Source: JACQBY01 sp041486115
Lineage (GTDB): Bacteria > Nitrospirota > Nitrospiria > JACQBW01
NCBI GenBank assembly: GCA_041486115.1
Contig: JBGPKT010000079.1
Coordinates: 1 to 10,211, forward strand
Length of the DNA stretch: 10,211 nt
Direction of reading: 5' to 3'
This document shows, in pieces, positions 1 through 5,423 of the stretch (its first letter is position 1; every line of letters begins with the position of its first letter). A program made the translations under genes and the position numbers. Under the pieces are notes generated by a model. The model made no database searches and was not told the origin of the DNA. It worked only from the letters and a program-made list of their open reading frames with translations.

Positions 1-146
1 CGATTCAAAATGGCCGGGCCACCCGTTTGACCTATCTGCTGACATTCAAACCGGCTTTCTACACTCCAAAATGGATTGTCCGCCGCACGCTCGACCGTGA
101 AGTCCGGGAGCAGATTCAGCTCATTGCTGCCCGCGCCAAGAAGTAA
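1..146 (+). CDS. C-terminal end of an upstream gene, possibly an SRPBCC/START-like protein
   Basis: An open frame enters from the left edge in the frame starting at base 3. It runs 47 codons to a TAA stop at 144-146. The visible residues include TYLLTFKPAFYTPKW followed by a basic, helical tail ending AARAKK. A beta-strand followed by a long amphipathic C-terminal helix is what one expects at the end of SRPBCC (START/polyketide cyclase-like) lipid-binding proteins, but no diagnostic motif is visible, so the family is a guess. The gene converges on the JAMM protease gene with only 16 nt between the two stop codons and no recognisable terminator hairpin. Confidence 0.5.
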   Translation, partial: IQNGRATRLTYLLTFKPAFYTPKWIVRRTLDREVREQIQLIAARAKK

Positions 147-162
147 ATCTATTCCGGACGGT

Positions 163-561
163 TTAAACAATGGCAAATGATTCTTCGGTGATTTTCCCGT
201 TGATAATCTTATAAGCTTTCATTTCTGGCGAGGTTTTTTCCATTAACGAAATGATGATATAGACGCATTCGGGATAATAGGCAAGGCGAATGTCCGTTTG
301 CGAAGGATAGGGGGGAGTATGAGTATGGGAATGATAGATGGCCAGGAGGTCGAGCCGGTTATGCCTCATATTTCCAAAGGCCCAGAACTGCTCACGGGGT
401 TCCATTAAATAGGTCGTGGGGCTCTGGTCGGCATTTTTGATCTGGTAGTGGTGGGTGACTTTTTCACCCTCCCCTGCCAGAAGGCCGCAGCATTCGACAG
501 GGTCCGCGGCGGCCGCTTGCGAGAAGAGGGCTTCCTGAATCGATTTTGGAATTGTCAGCAC
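163..561 (-). CDS. JAMM/MPN (M67-type) zinc metalloprotease, Mec/HcyD-like
   Basis: This 132-residue protein is a minimal JAMM-domain peptidase. The complete metal site is visible: Glu23 (in PVECCGLL), then H77-S-H79, Ser87 and Asp90, which fits the E...H[ST]Hx7SxxD signature exactly. Characterised relatives sit beside ubiquitin-like sulfur carriers. Mycobacterial Mec releases cysteine from CysO, and Wolinella HcyD trims the HcyS C-terminus to expose Gly-Gly. Here it is the last gene of an operon with two carriers that both have residues after the diglycine, so carrier maturation, amino acid release, or both are likely roles (inference). The start is a GTG at 561; an in-frame stop lies about 20 nt upstream and no better start exists. 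It has a weak Shine-Dalgarno and lies 33 nt after the preceding adenylyltransferase stop, so it probably depends on operon transcription. Confidence 0.9.
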   Translation of the reverse strand: MLTIPKSIQEALFSQAAAADPVECCGLLAGEGEKVTHHYQIKNADQSPTTYLMEPREQFWAFGNMRHNRLDLLAIYHSHTHTPPYPSQTDIRLAYYPECVYIIISLMEKTSPEMKAYKIINGKITEESFAIV

Positions 562-594
562 GGTCCGGCAAAGCCTGTTTTAACAAACCTTGTT

Positions 595-1398
595 TTATAT
601 GGTGCAGGACTGTTCATAGTCGATTAGTTTGGTAATCCTGGGATTCGGGCCGCAGAGGACGCATTTGGGGTCTTTTTTGGTTTTAACTTCGCGAAAATCC
701 ATATCGAGCGCATCGTAAATCGAGAGCCTTTTCGAAAGAGACTCTCCGATTCCCAGAATCTCCTTGATGGCTTCGGTGGCCTGTAAAATACCGATGGTTC
801 CGGCAAGGACCCCCAGGACTCCCGCTTCCTGACAGCTCGGGATCATCCCCGGAGGGGGAGGTTCCGGATAGAGACACCGGTAGCAGGGATTGTCGCCGAC
901 ATGGCCTTTCAGAGTGGTCACTTGTCCCTCAAATCGAAAGATACTTCCGGAAATCAGAGTCTTTTTTAAGAAGAAACAGGCGTCGTTAATTAAAAAACGG
1001 GTGGGAAAATTATCGGAACCGTCTAAGATAATGTCGTAATCTTTGATCAGTTCCAGAATGTTCTCCGAAGAAATACGGCCTTTAATAGGATTGATGGTGA
1101 CATCCGGGTTGAGGGCCGTCAGAGTGGCCATTGCGGAGTCGACTTTATGGACATCAATCGTTTTCGTCGAATGAAGGATCTGCCTTTGCAGATTCGAAAG
1201 ATCCACGGTATCGTTATCAATAATGCCGATCGTTCCGACTCCGGCTGCCGCGAGATAAAGGGCGATGGGGGAACCGAGTCCTCCCGCTCCGACGCAAAAC
1301 ACCTTCGCTTTCAAGAGTTTTTCCTGGCCTTTGCCGCCGATTTCAGGGAGGATAATATGCCGGCTATACCGCTCGATCTGGCTGTCTGTTAAATTCAT
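595..1398 (-). CDS. moeB: MoeB/ThiF-family carrier-protein adenylyltransferase (copy 1)
   Basis: This 267-residue E1-like enzyme activates the C-terminal glycine of a ubiquitin-like sulfur carrier with ATP. It opens with the family's usual LTDSQIERYSRH segment. The nucleotide-binding loop is GAGGLGSP (37-44), followed by Asp61/Asp63 and the NLQRQ motif (69-73). Two zinc-binding pairs are intact (C172/C175 and C246/C249), and the PSCQEAGVLG loop carries Cys189, equivalent to the catalytic-loop cysteine of MoeB/ThiF. There is no rhodanese domain, so sulfide or another persulfide source must supply sulfur. The ATG at 1398 is preferred over an in-frame start at 1431 because an AAGGTG Shine-Dalgarno lies 5 nt upstream and the longer form would overlap the previous gene. 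It lies 10 nt after the CysO-NIL stop, so that fusion is its probable substrate. A second copy of identical length lies upstream in the operon. Confidence 0.93.
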   Translation of the reverse strand: MNLTDSQIERYSRHIILPEIGGKGQEKLLKAKVFCVGAGGLGSPIALYLAAAGVGTIGIIDNDTVDLSNLQRQILHSTKTIDVHKVDSAMATLTALNPDVTINPIKGRISSENILELIKDYDIILDGSDNFPTRFLINDACFFLKKTLISGSIFRFEGQVTTLKGHVGDNPCYRCLYPEPPPPGMIPSCQEAGVLGVLAGTIGILQATEAIKEILGIGESLSKRLSIYDALDMDFREVKTKKDPKCVLCGPNPRITKLIDYEQSCTI

Positions 1399-1408
1399 AG
1401 GAGCACCT

Positions 1409-1924
1409 TTATTCAATAATGTCTCTTTCAATGGGGTTCACCGTCACTCCCCTTTTCTTTAACGCGGAAACGGCTTTTTCAATCTCGTCAATTTCTCCCG
1501 TGAATTCAAGGTCCATCCAGCCGGTTTTTTCATCTACATCCGCTTTCCGGATATTGGTAATGATCTGAAAGTCTTTCCCGATCTGATAAATGATCGGTTC
1601 TTTAATTTTTTGTTCCGGAAAGGTAATATGGAATTTCAGGCTTTTTGCCGACCCCCCCGCAATGGCAGGGACGATCGACACCTCGTCTCCATCCTTCAGG
1701 GGAGTCTCTTTCCCCTTCATGAAGCGGATATCTTCCTGGTTGACGTAGATATTGACAAAGCGGCGTAATTCGCCCGATTCATCACATAACCGCTCTTTGA
1801 TTCCCGGAAAATCTCTTTCCAGGCCATTGATGATGTCATCGATGGTTTTGCCTGAAATTTCGACTTCTCCGCTCCCTTGAGTTATTTTTCTGAGCGGAGT
1901 GGGGATTTTTATTTTGATCGACAT
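1409..1924 (-). CDS. CysO/MoaD-like sulfur carrier fused to a C-terminal NIL domain
   Basis: This 171-residue protein has two parts. Residues 1-91 form a ubiquitin-fold ThiS/MoaD domain very similar to mycobacterial CysO, recognisable from RFVNIYVNQEDIRF and the terminal VPAIAGG. The Gly90-Gly91 pair is the residue set that would be adenylated and converted to a thiocarboxylate. Instead of ending there, the chain continues into about 80 residues resembling the NIL domain (from about 95: FHITFPEQKIKEPIIYQIG onward), a module known from methionine ABC-transporter ATPases and methanogen homocysteine-synthesis proteins. The diglycine is therefore internal and cannot be activated without cleavage. 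The ATG at 1924 has a GAGG 9 nt upstream and follows the threonine synthase homologue stop by 12 nt. The two glycine codons lie in a run of seven G on the coding strand (1652-1658). The domain assignment is confident; the processing is inferred. Confidence 0.9.
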   Translation of the reverse strand: MSIKIKIPTPLRKITQGSGEVEISGKTIDDIINGLERDFPGIKERLCDESGELRRFVNIYVNQEDIRFMKGKETPLKDGDEVSIVPAIAGGSAKSLKFHITFPEQKIKEPIIYQIGKDFQIITNIRKADVDEKTGWMDLEFTGEIDEIEKAVSALKKRGVTVNPIERDIIE

Positions 1925-1936
1925 GTTGATTGGCCT

Positions 1937-3166
1937 CTACTTTCCTGGTTTAAAACGTTTTTCAAAAGCGCTCAAGGAAGGTTCTATTTCCACCGGATGT
2001 CCAACCGAATCGGCGACCGCTTCCTGGGTTTTTAACCCATTTCCCGTAATATATACGACCGTGACATCCTGTTTTTTTATCATCCCCTGTTTGACCAGCT
2101 TGCAAAGGACTGCGATGGTCACCCCTCCGGCCGTTTCAGCGAAAACACCTTCTGTTTTTGCCAGGAGGTGAATTCCCTCGACTATTTCTTTGTCGTTGGC
2201 CAATTCAATTTGTCCGCCGGTTTCGCTGGCTGTTTTTAAAGCATAGTAGCCGTCTGCCGGATTCCCAATGGCGAGAGATTTGGCAATGGTTTTGGGCTTT
2301 ACCGGTTTGATAAACTCGGTTTTTTCTTTGAAAGCGGTGGCCACCGGAGAGCACCCTTCGGCCTGGGCCCCATTAATCCGGGTTTTGACCTTGCCGACGA
2401 TTCCCATTTTTTCAAATTCATGGAGCCCTTTCGAAATCTTTGTTAAAAGGGAGCCTGAAGCGATGGGGACAACCACCTGGTCGGGGGAGTTCCACCCGAG
2501 CTGTTCAACTGTTTCAAAGGCGAGCGTTTTTGAGCCTTCCGAATAATATGGGCGAATATTGATGTTGACGAAAGCCCAGGGATATTCACTTGCAATTTCA
2601 CTGCATAGCCGGTTGACATCGTCGTAATTCCCTTTGACAGCAATCACCGTCGGGGCATAAATGAGGTTCCCGAGAATTTTTGCGGCTTCAAGATCGTAGG
2701 GGATAAAAACGTATCCCTTGAATTTCCCTTCTGCCGCATGGGCAGAAACGGAATTGGCAAGGTTCCCTGTTGAAGCGCAAGCGACGGTATCGAAGCCGAG
2801 TTCTTTTGCCCGGGTCAGGGCGACAGCCACGACGCGGTCTTTAAAAGAGAGGGTCGGGTGATTGACCGTATCGTTTTTAATATAAAGATAGTCGAGCCCC
2901 AGATAAGCCCCCAGGTTTTTTGCCTCGATCAGCGGGGTCATTCCGGCGTGCCGGCCGATGGTGGCTTCTCCCTCGACCGGAAGAAGGTCAATATACCGCC
3001 AGAGGCTCATCGGTCCGGCTTTGATCTTTTCCTTTGAAAACTGTTTTTTGATCCAGTCGTAGTTGTAGTCGACTTCGAGAGGGCCAAAGCAGAATTCACA
3101 GACGTGAATGGCTTTGGCGGGATAGGTTTTTGCGCACTCTCGGCATTTTAAACCTTTAATTTTCAT
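1937..3166 (-). CDS. thrC: Zinc-ribbon threonine synthase or threonine synthase-like PLP enzyme
   Basis: This 409-residue fold-type II PLP enzyme resembles the zinc-ribbon class of threonine synthases, which convert O-phosphohomoserine to threonine. The N-terminus has a zinc ribbon (C8/C11 and C23/C26). The PLP lysine is Lys109 in LSFKDR, and the phosphate-binding loop starts at S132-TGNLANS, both typical of ThrC. Length is normal. Its ATG overlaps the stop of the preceding adenylyltransferase by one base (TAATG) with no clear Shine-Dalgarno, indicating reinitiation and tight coupling. It sits in the middle of a sulfur-carrier operon, directly before the CysO-NIL gene. That context raises the possibility that it uses a thiocarboxylate sulfur donor with O-phosphohomoserine to make homocysteine, but the sequence alone does not distinguish this from ordinary threonine synthesis. 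Confidence 0.88.
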   Translation of the reverse strand: MKIKGLKCRECAKTYPAKAIHVCEFCFGPLEVDYNYDWIKKQFSKEKIKAGPMSLWRYIDLLPVEGEATIGRHAGMTPLIEAKNLGAYLGLDYLYIKNDTVNHPTLSFKDRVVAVALTRAKELGFDTVACASTGNLANSVSAHAAEGKFKGYVFIPYDLEAAKILGNLIYAPTVIAVKGNYDDVNRLCSEIASEYPWAFVNINIRPYYSEGSKTLAFETVEQLGWNSPDQVVVPIASGSLLTKISKGLHEFEKMGIVGKVKTRINGAQAEGCSPVATAFKEKTEFIKPVKPKTIAKSLAIGNPADGYYALKTASETGGQIELANDKEIVEGIHLLAKTEGVFAETAGGVTIAVLCKLVKQGMIKKQDVTVVYITGNGLKTQEAVADSVGHPVEIEPSLSAFEKRFKPGK

Positions 3167-3969
3167 TAAATTTTACACACTTTTTGCTCAGTTTCTATTA
3201 ACTGTGTAATCTCCGGTTTCTCTCCGCAAAGGGGGCACTTCGGATTTTTGTGAACGCGGACTTTCCGGAATCTCATTTGCAGGGCGTCATGGGTCATGAT
3301 CTGATCAGTCAATAGGTTTCCCGCGCCTAAAATGATTTTAAACACTTCGGTTGCCTGCAACGTGCCGATCACCCCTGCCAGACCTCCCAGAACTCCGGCT
3401 TCCTGGCAAGAAGGAATCAGCCCTTCCGGGGGCGGTTCTTTAAAAACGCAGCGATAGCAGGCTGTCTTTCCGGGGAGTATGGTCATCATCTGGCCGGAAA
3501 ATCGGAGGATCCCTCCATGGACGAGCGTCTTGCGGGCGAAATAGGCGGCGTCATTAATCAGAAATTTGCTGCTGAAGGTATCGGTGCCGTCGAGAATGAC
3601 ATCATACTCTTTAAAAAGGTCGATAGCGTTTTTTGCCGTGACACGCTCATGATAGGCGATGACTTTGACATCGGGATTGATATCCTCTATTTTTCTTTTG
3701 GCCGACAGAACCTTGGGAGTATTGACATCTGCAGTGTGGTGGATGACCTGCCGCTGTAAATTGCTAAGATCGACGCAATCGCCGTCAATAATCCCGATGG
3801 TCCCGATCCCTCCTGCCCCAAGGTAAAGACCCGCCGGCGAGCCTAGCCCTCCGGCGCCGATGATTAACACCTTTGCCATTGAAATCTTGATTTGTCCCTT
3901 GCCTCCAACCTCTGGAAGGAGAATGTGGCGGCTGTATCTCTTGATCTGATCTTCGGTAAATTCAAACAT
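3166..3969 (-). CDS. moeB: MoeB/ThiF-family carrier-protein adenylyltransferase (copy 2)
   Basis: This 267-residue E1-like enzyme is a diverged paralogue of the copy at 595-1398 and has the same length. Visible motifs are the FTEDQIKRYSRH opening, the ATP loop GAGGLGSP (38-45), Asp62/Asp64, NLQRQ (70-74), zinc cysteines C171/C174 and C245/C248, and the PSCQEAGVLG loop with Cys188. All catalytic features are intact, so both copies should be active. As in copy 1, a cysteine lies three residues from the C-terminus (Cys265). The gene follows cysK by 30 nt with a weak purine-rich Shine-Dalgarno (AAGAGA) and is coupled by a one-base overlap to the threonine synthase homologue. Its position after thiS and cysK suggests it charges the small carrier at 4926-5126, but cross-reactivity with the NIL-fused carrier is possible. 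Confidence 0.93.
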   Translation of the reverse strand: MFEFTEDQIKRYSRHILLPEVGGKGQIKISMAKVLIIGAGGLGSPAGLYLGAGGIGTIGIIDGDCVDLSNLQRQVIHHTADVNTPKVLSAKRKIEDINPDVKVIAYHERVTAKNAIDLFKEYDVILDGTDTFSSKFLINDAAYFARKTLVHGGILRFSGQMMTILPGKTACYRCVFKEPPPEGLIPSCQEAGVLGGLAGVIGTLQATEVFKIILGAGNLLTDQIMTHDALQMRFRKVRVHKNPKCPLCGEKPEITQLIETEQKVCKI

Positions 3970-3999
3970 TCCGTTTTCTCTTAACTTAAAAAGGATGAT

Positions 4000-4929
4000 T
4001 TAAATATTAAAAAATTTTTCCATGCTGATATAGCGTTCGCCGGTGTCGCATAAAATCGTCACAATATTTTTATTCGGCCCGATGTCACGCGCCACCTGTA
4101 GCGCGGCGAAAACATTGGCTCCCGCGGAAATTCCCACCAGCATCCCTTCTTCTTTTGCCAGCCGTTTCGACGTTCTGTAAGCATCGTCATCCGAAACCGT
4201 AATGACCCGGTCGAGGATTTTACGGTTTAAAACGGGAGGGATGAATCCTGCCCCGATCCCTTGAATTTTATGGGGTCCGGAGATGCCTCCCGAAAGAATG
4301 GCCGAGGTGGCCGGTTCAACCGCAATGACCTGGATCTTCGGGTTTTTGGTCTTGAAAACTTCGCCCACGCCGGTGATGGTTCCGCCTGTTCCCACGCCGG
4401 CGACAAAGGCGTCAATCTGTCCGTCCAGATCGTCCCAGATCTCGATAGCAGTGGTTTTTCTGTGCATATCGGGGTTTGCGCTGTTCGCAAATTGATTGGG
4501 CATGAAATAATCGGGATTTTTATTCAAAATTTCCTGAGCTTCTTTGAGCGAACCCTGCATGCCTTCATAGGCGGGAGTGAGAATAAGCTCCGCTCCGTAG
4601 GAGCTTAATAAGCTGACTCTCTCCTGGCTCATGCTCTCGGGCATGACCAGAATGACTTTGTATCCCCTTACCGCCGCGATCAGGGCCAGGCCGATGCCTG
4701 TATTGCCGCTGGTCGGCTCAAGAATGGTCCCTCCCGGTTTCAATAATCCTTTTTTTTCAGCTTCGTTAATCATATTTAAGCAGATCCGGTCCTTGACGCT
4801 TCCGCCGGGATTCATATACTCTGCTTTTCCGAAAACAGTCCCTTTTCCCTTTTCGTTTAGATGATTGAGTCGGATCAGCGGGGTGTTTCCGATCGCCAGG
4901 GTGACGTCGGGACTGAAAGATGGTTTCAT
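4000..4929 (-). CDS. cysK: Cysteine synthase (O-acetylserine sulfhydrylase family, CysK/CysM)
   Basis: This 309-residue fold-type II PLP enzyme makes cysteine by beta-replacement on an activated serine. Residues seen are IGNTPLIRL (13-21), the PLP lysine Lys46 in NPGGSVKDR, the substrate loop TSGNTG (73-78), the phosphate-binding GTGGT (180-184) and Ser268 in GISAGAN, which contacts the PLP ring nitrogen. The IQGIGAGF segment is CysK-like. Its ATG overlaps the thiS stop by four bases (ATGA), and its GGAGG Shine-Dalgarno lies inside the last codons of thiS. This coupling to a sulfur-carrier gene parallels cysO-cysM of mycobacteria, where the enzyme takes sulfur from a carrier thiocarboxylate instead of free sulfide. 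Whether it prefers acetylserine or phosphoserine, and sulfide or thiocarboxylate, cannot be read from the sequence. Confidence 0.92.
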   Translation of the reverse strand: MKPSFSPDVTLAIGNTPLIRLNHLNEKGKGTVFGKAEYMNPGGSVKDRICLNMINEAEKKGLLKPGGTILEPTSGNTGIGLALIAAVRGYKVILVMPESMSQERVSLLSSYGAELILTPAYEGMQGSLKEAQEILNKNPDYFMPNQFANSANPDMHRKTTAIEIWDDLDGQIDAFVAGVGTGGTITGVGEVFKTKNPKIQVIAVEPATSAILSGGISGPHKIQGIGAGFIPPVLNRKILDRVITVSDDDAYRTSKRLAKEEGMLVGISAGANVFAALQVARDIGPNKNIVTILCDTGERYISMEKFFNI

Positions 4930-5126
4930 CTGCCTCCTCCCATGTAAAACAGGAATTCAAGAATATCCCCTTCTTTAAGAGAAGAGACTTCAAATTCGTT
5001 CCGGTCGAGGATTTTTGAGTTTAGCTCGACAGAAACCATCCGCGGTTCTATTTTTTTTGAAAGAAGAAGATCCTGGACGGATCCGGTTTCAATTTCTTCG
5101 AATTTTCCATTTATTTTTAACCGCAT
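4926..5126 (-). CDS. thiS: Small ThiS-like sulfur carrier with C-terminal Gly-Gly-Gly-Arg
   Basis: This 66-residue beta-grasp protein has the ThiS pattern. It begins MRLKINGK, has a central VSVELNSKIL strand, contains LKEGDILEF and ends in FYMGGGR. ThiS proteins carry sulfur as a thiocarboxylate on a terminal Gly-Gly. Here three glycines (63-65) are followed by Arg66, so the terminal residue must be removed or tolerated before activation. It is the first gene of the operon. The ATG at 5126 has GGAG 8 nt upstream. The last codons also serve as the Shine-Dalgarno of cysK, and the stop overlaps the cysK start. A role in cysteine synthesis fits the neighbours better than thiamine synthesis because no thiG, thiH or other thi gene is present here; a dual role cannot be excluded. 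Confidence 0.88.
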   Translation of the reverse strand: MRLKINGKFEEIETGSVQDLLLSKKIEPRMVSVELNSKILDRNEFEVSSLKEGDILEFLFYMGGGR

Positions 5127-5141
5127 CGAAAGTGCTCCAAG

Positions 5142-5166
5142 AATAAAAAAAGGCCTTTACCGGCCC
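5142..5166 (-). terminator. Short GC hairpin plus T-tract in the thiS leader (possible attenuator)
   Basis: Read on the minus strand, GGCC (5165-5162), a six-base GGTAAA loop and GGCC (5155-5152) form a stem, extended by a G-T wobble pair. It is followed at once by seven T (5151-5145) and then ATTC. The form is that of an intrinsic terminator, but the stem is only 4-5 bp. It lies between the candidate promoter and the thiS Shine-Dalgarno, so it could attenuate the operon. It could also be chance. Confidence 0.35.
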
Positions 5167-5204
5167 GGAACCATAGAAAAAATAATAAATAAAGTTACCT
5201 TTAA

Positions 5205-5233
5205 AATTAACAAAAGAATGCTCTTATTGTCAA
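5205..5233 (-). promoter_or_regulatory. thiS: Candidate sigma-70-type promoter for the sulfur operon
   Basis: On the minus strand a perfect TTGACA (5233-5228) is followed after exactly 17 nt by TTAATT (5210-5205, four of six consensus bases). Transcription would begin near 5198, giving a leader of roughly 70 nt before the thiS ATG. A perfect TATAAT also exists further upstream (5250-5245), but with no well-spaced -35. Confidence 0.5.
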
Positions 5234-5258
5234 GGTTTTTCCCGATTATATAAACCTT
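5232..5258. promoter_or_regulatory. 7-bp inverted repeat overlapping the operon -35 (possible operator)
   Basis: AAGGTTT (5232-5238) and AAACCTT (5252-5258) are perfect reverse complements separated by 13 nt. The dyad touches the last two bases of the candidate TTGACA element. Its position is suited to a dimeric transcription factor controlling the operon. The identity of any regulator is unknown, and an AT-rich dyad of this size can arise by chance. Confidence 0.35.
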
Positions 5259-5401
5259 CCGAATAGACAAAATGTTAGATTTTTCGTCTGAAATCAGCCG
5301 GTTATCTTGTTGAAAATCCCGATTGTGATATTTTGTGGAGTCTCCCTGCCGGTTTGACAAAAGAGAGGTTCTATGTAACCTTAATTAAAATAACGTTTTT
5401 T

Positions 5402-5407
5402 TATAAT
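5402..5407 (+). promoter_or_regulatory. Candidate -10 box for the GGDEF-lipoprotein unit
   Basis: A perfect TATAAT lies 16 nt before the ATG at 5424. No good -35 is found 16-18 nt upstream. A perfect TTGACA at 5354-5359 has no matching -10 at normal spacing. If this box is used, transcription starts around 5414, leaving a leader of about 10 nt with no Shine-Dalgarno, so translation would be nearly leaderless. Confidence 0.3.
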
Positions 5408-5423
5408 AACCACTTTGTTTTCA

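Larger units (their letters stand above)
5127..5423. other. Divergent intergenic region between the sulfur operon and the GGDEF gene
   Basis: This 297-nt AT-rich stretch separates the two divergent transcription units. It holds the candidate operon promoter, the dyad and the leader hairpin described separately, and a perfect TATAAT near its right end. No convincing gene is visible. A 67-codon TTG-initiated frame covering much of it on the minus strand runs over the promoter and ends in the hairpin loop, so it is not called. Confidence 0.7.

Noticed and set aside
163..561. JAMM protein as a RadC-type or phage tail-assembly protein
   Set aside because: It is a minimal stand-alone domain beside sulfur carriers and E1 enzymes, and no phage or DNA-repair partner genes flank it.
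1399..1431. Longer N-terminus for adenylyltransferase copy 1 from a start at 1431
   Set aside because: It would overlap the CysO-NIL gene, lacks family similarity in the added residues, and the ATG at 1398 has a well-placed AAGGTG.
3517..4864. Plus-strand frames of 70-115 codons opposite moeB copy 2 and cysK
   Set aside because: They are mirror frames of clear conserved genes with no start signals or protein motifs of their own.
5157..5360. A 67-codon minus-strand frame in the divergent intergenic region
   Set aside because: It starts with TTG, has no Shine-Dalgarno, covers the best promoter candidate and ends in the leader hairpin loop. Its composition follows the AT-rich background.
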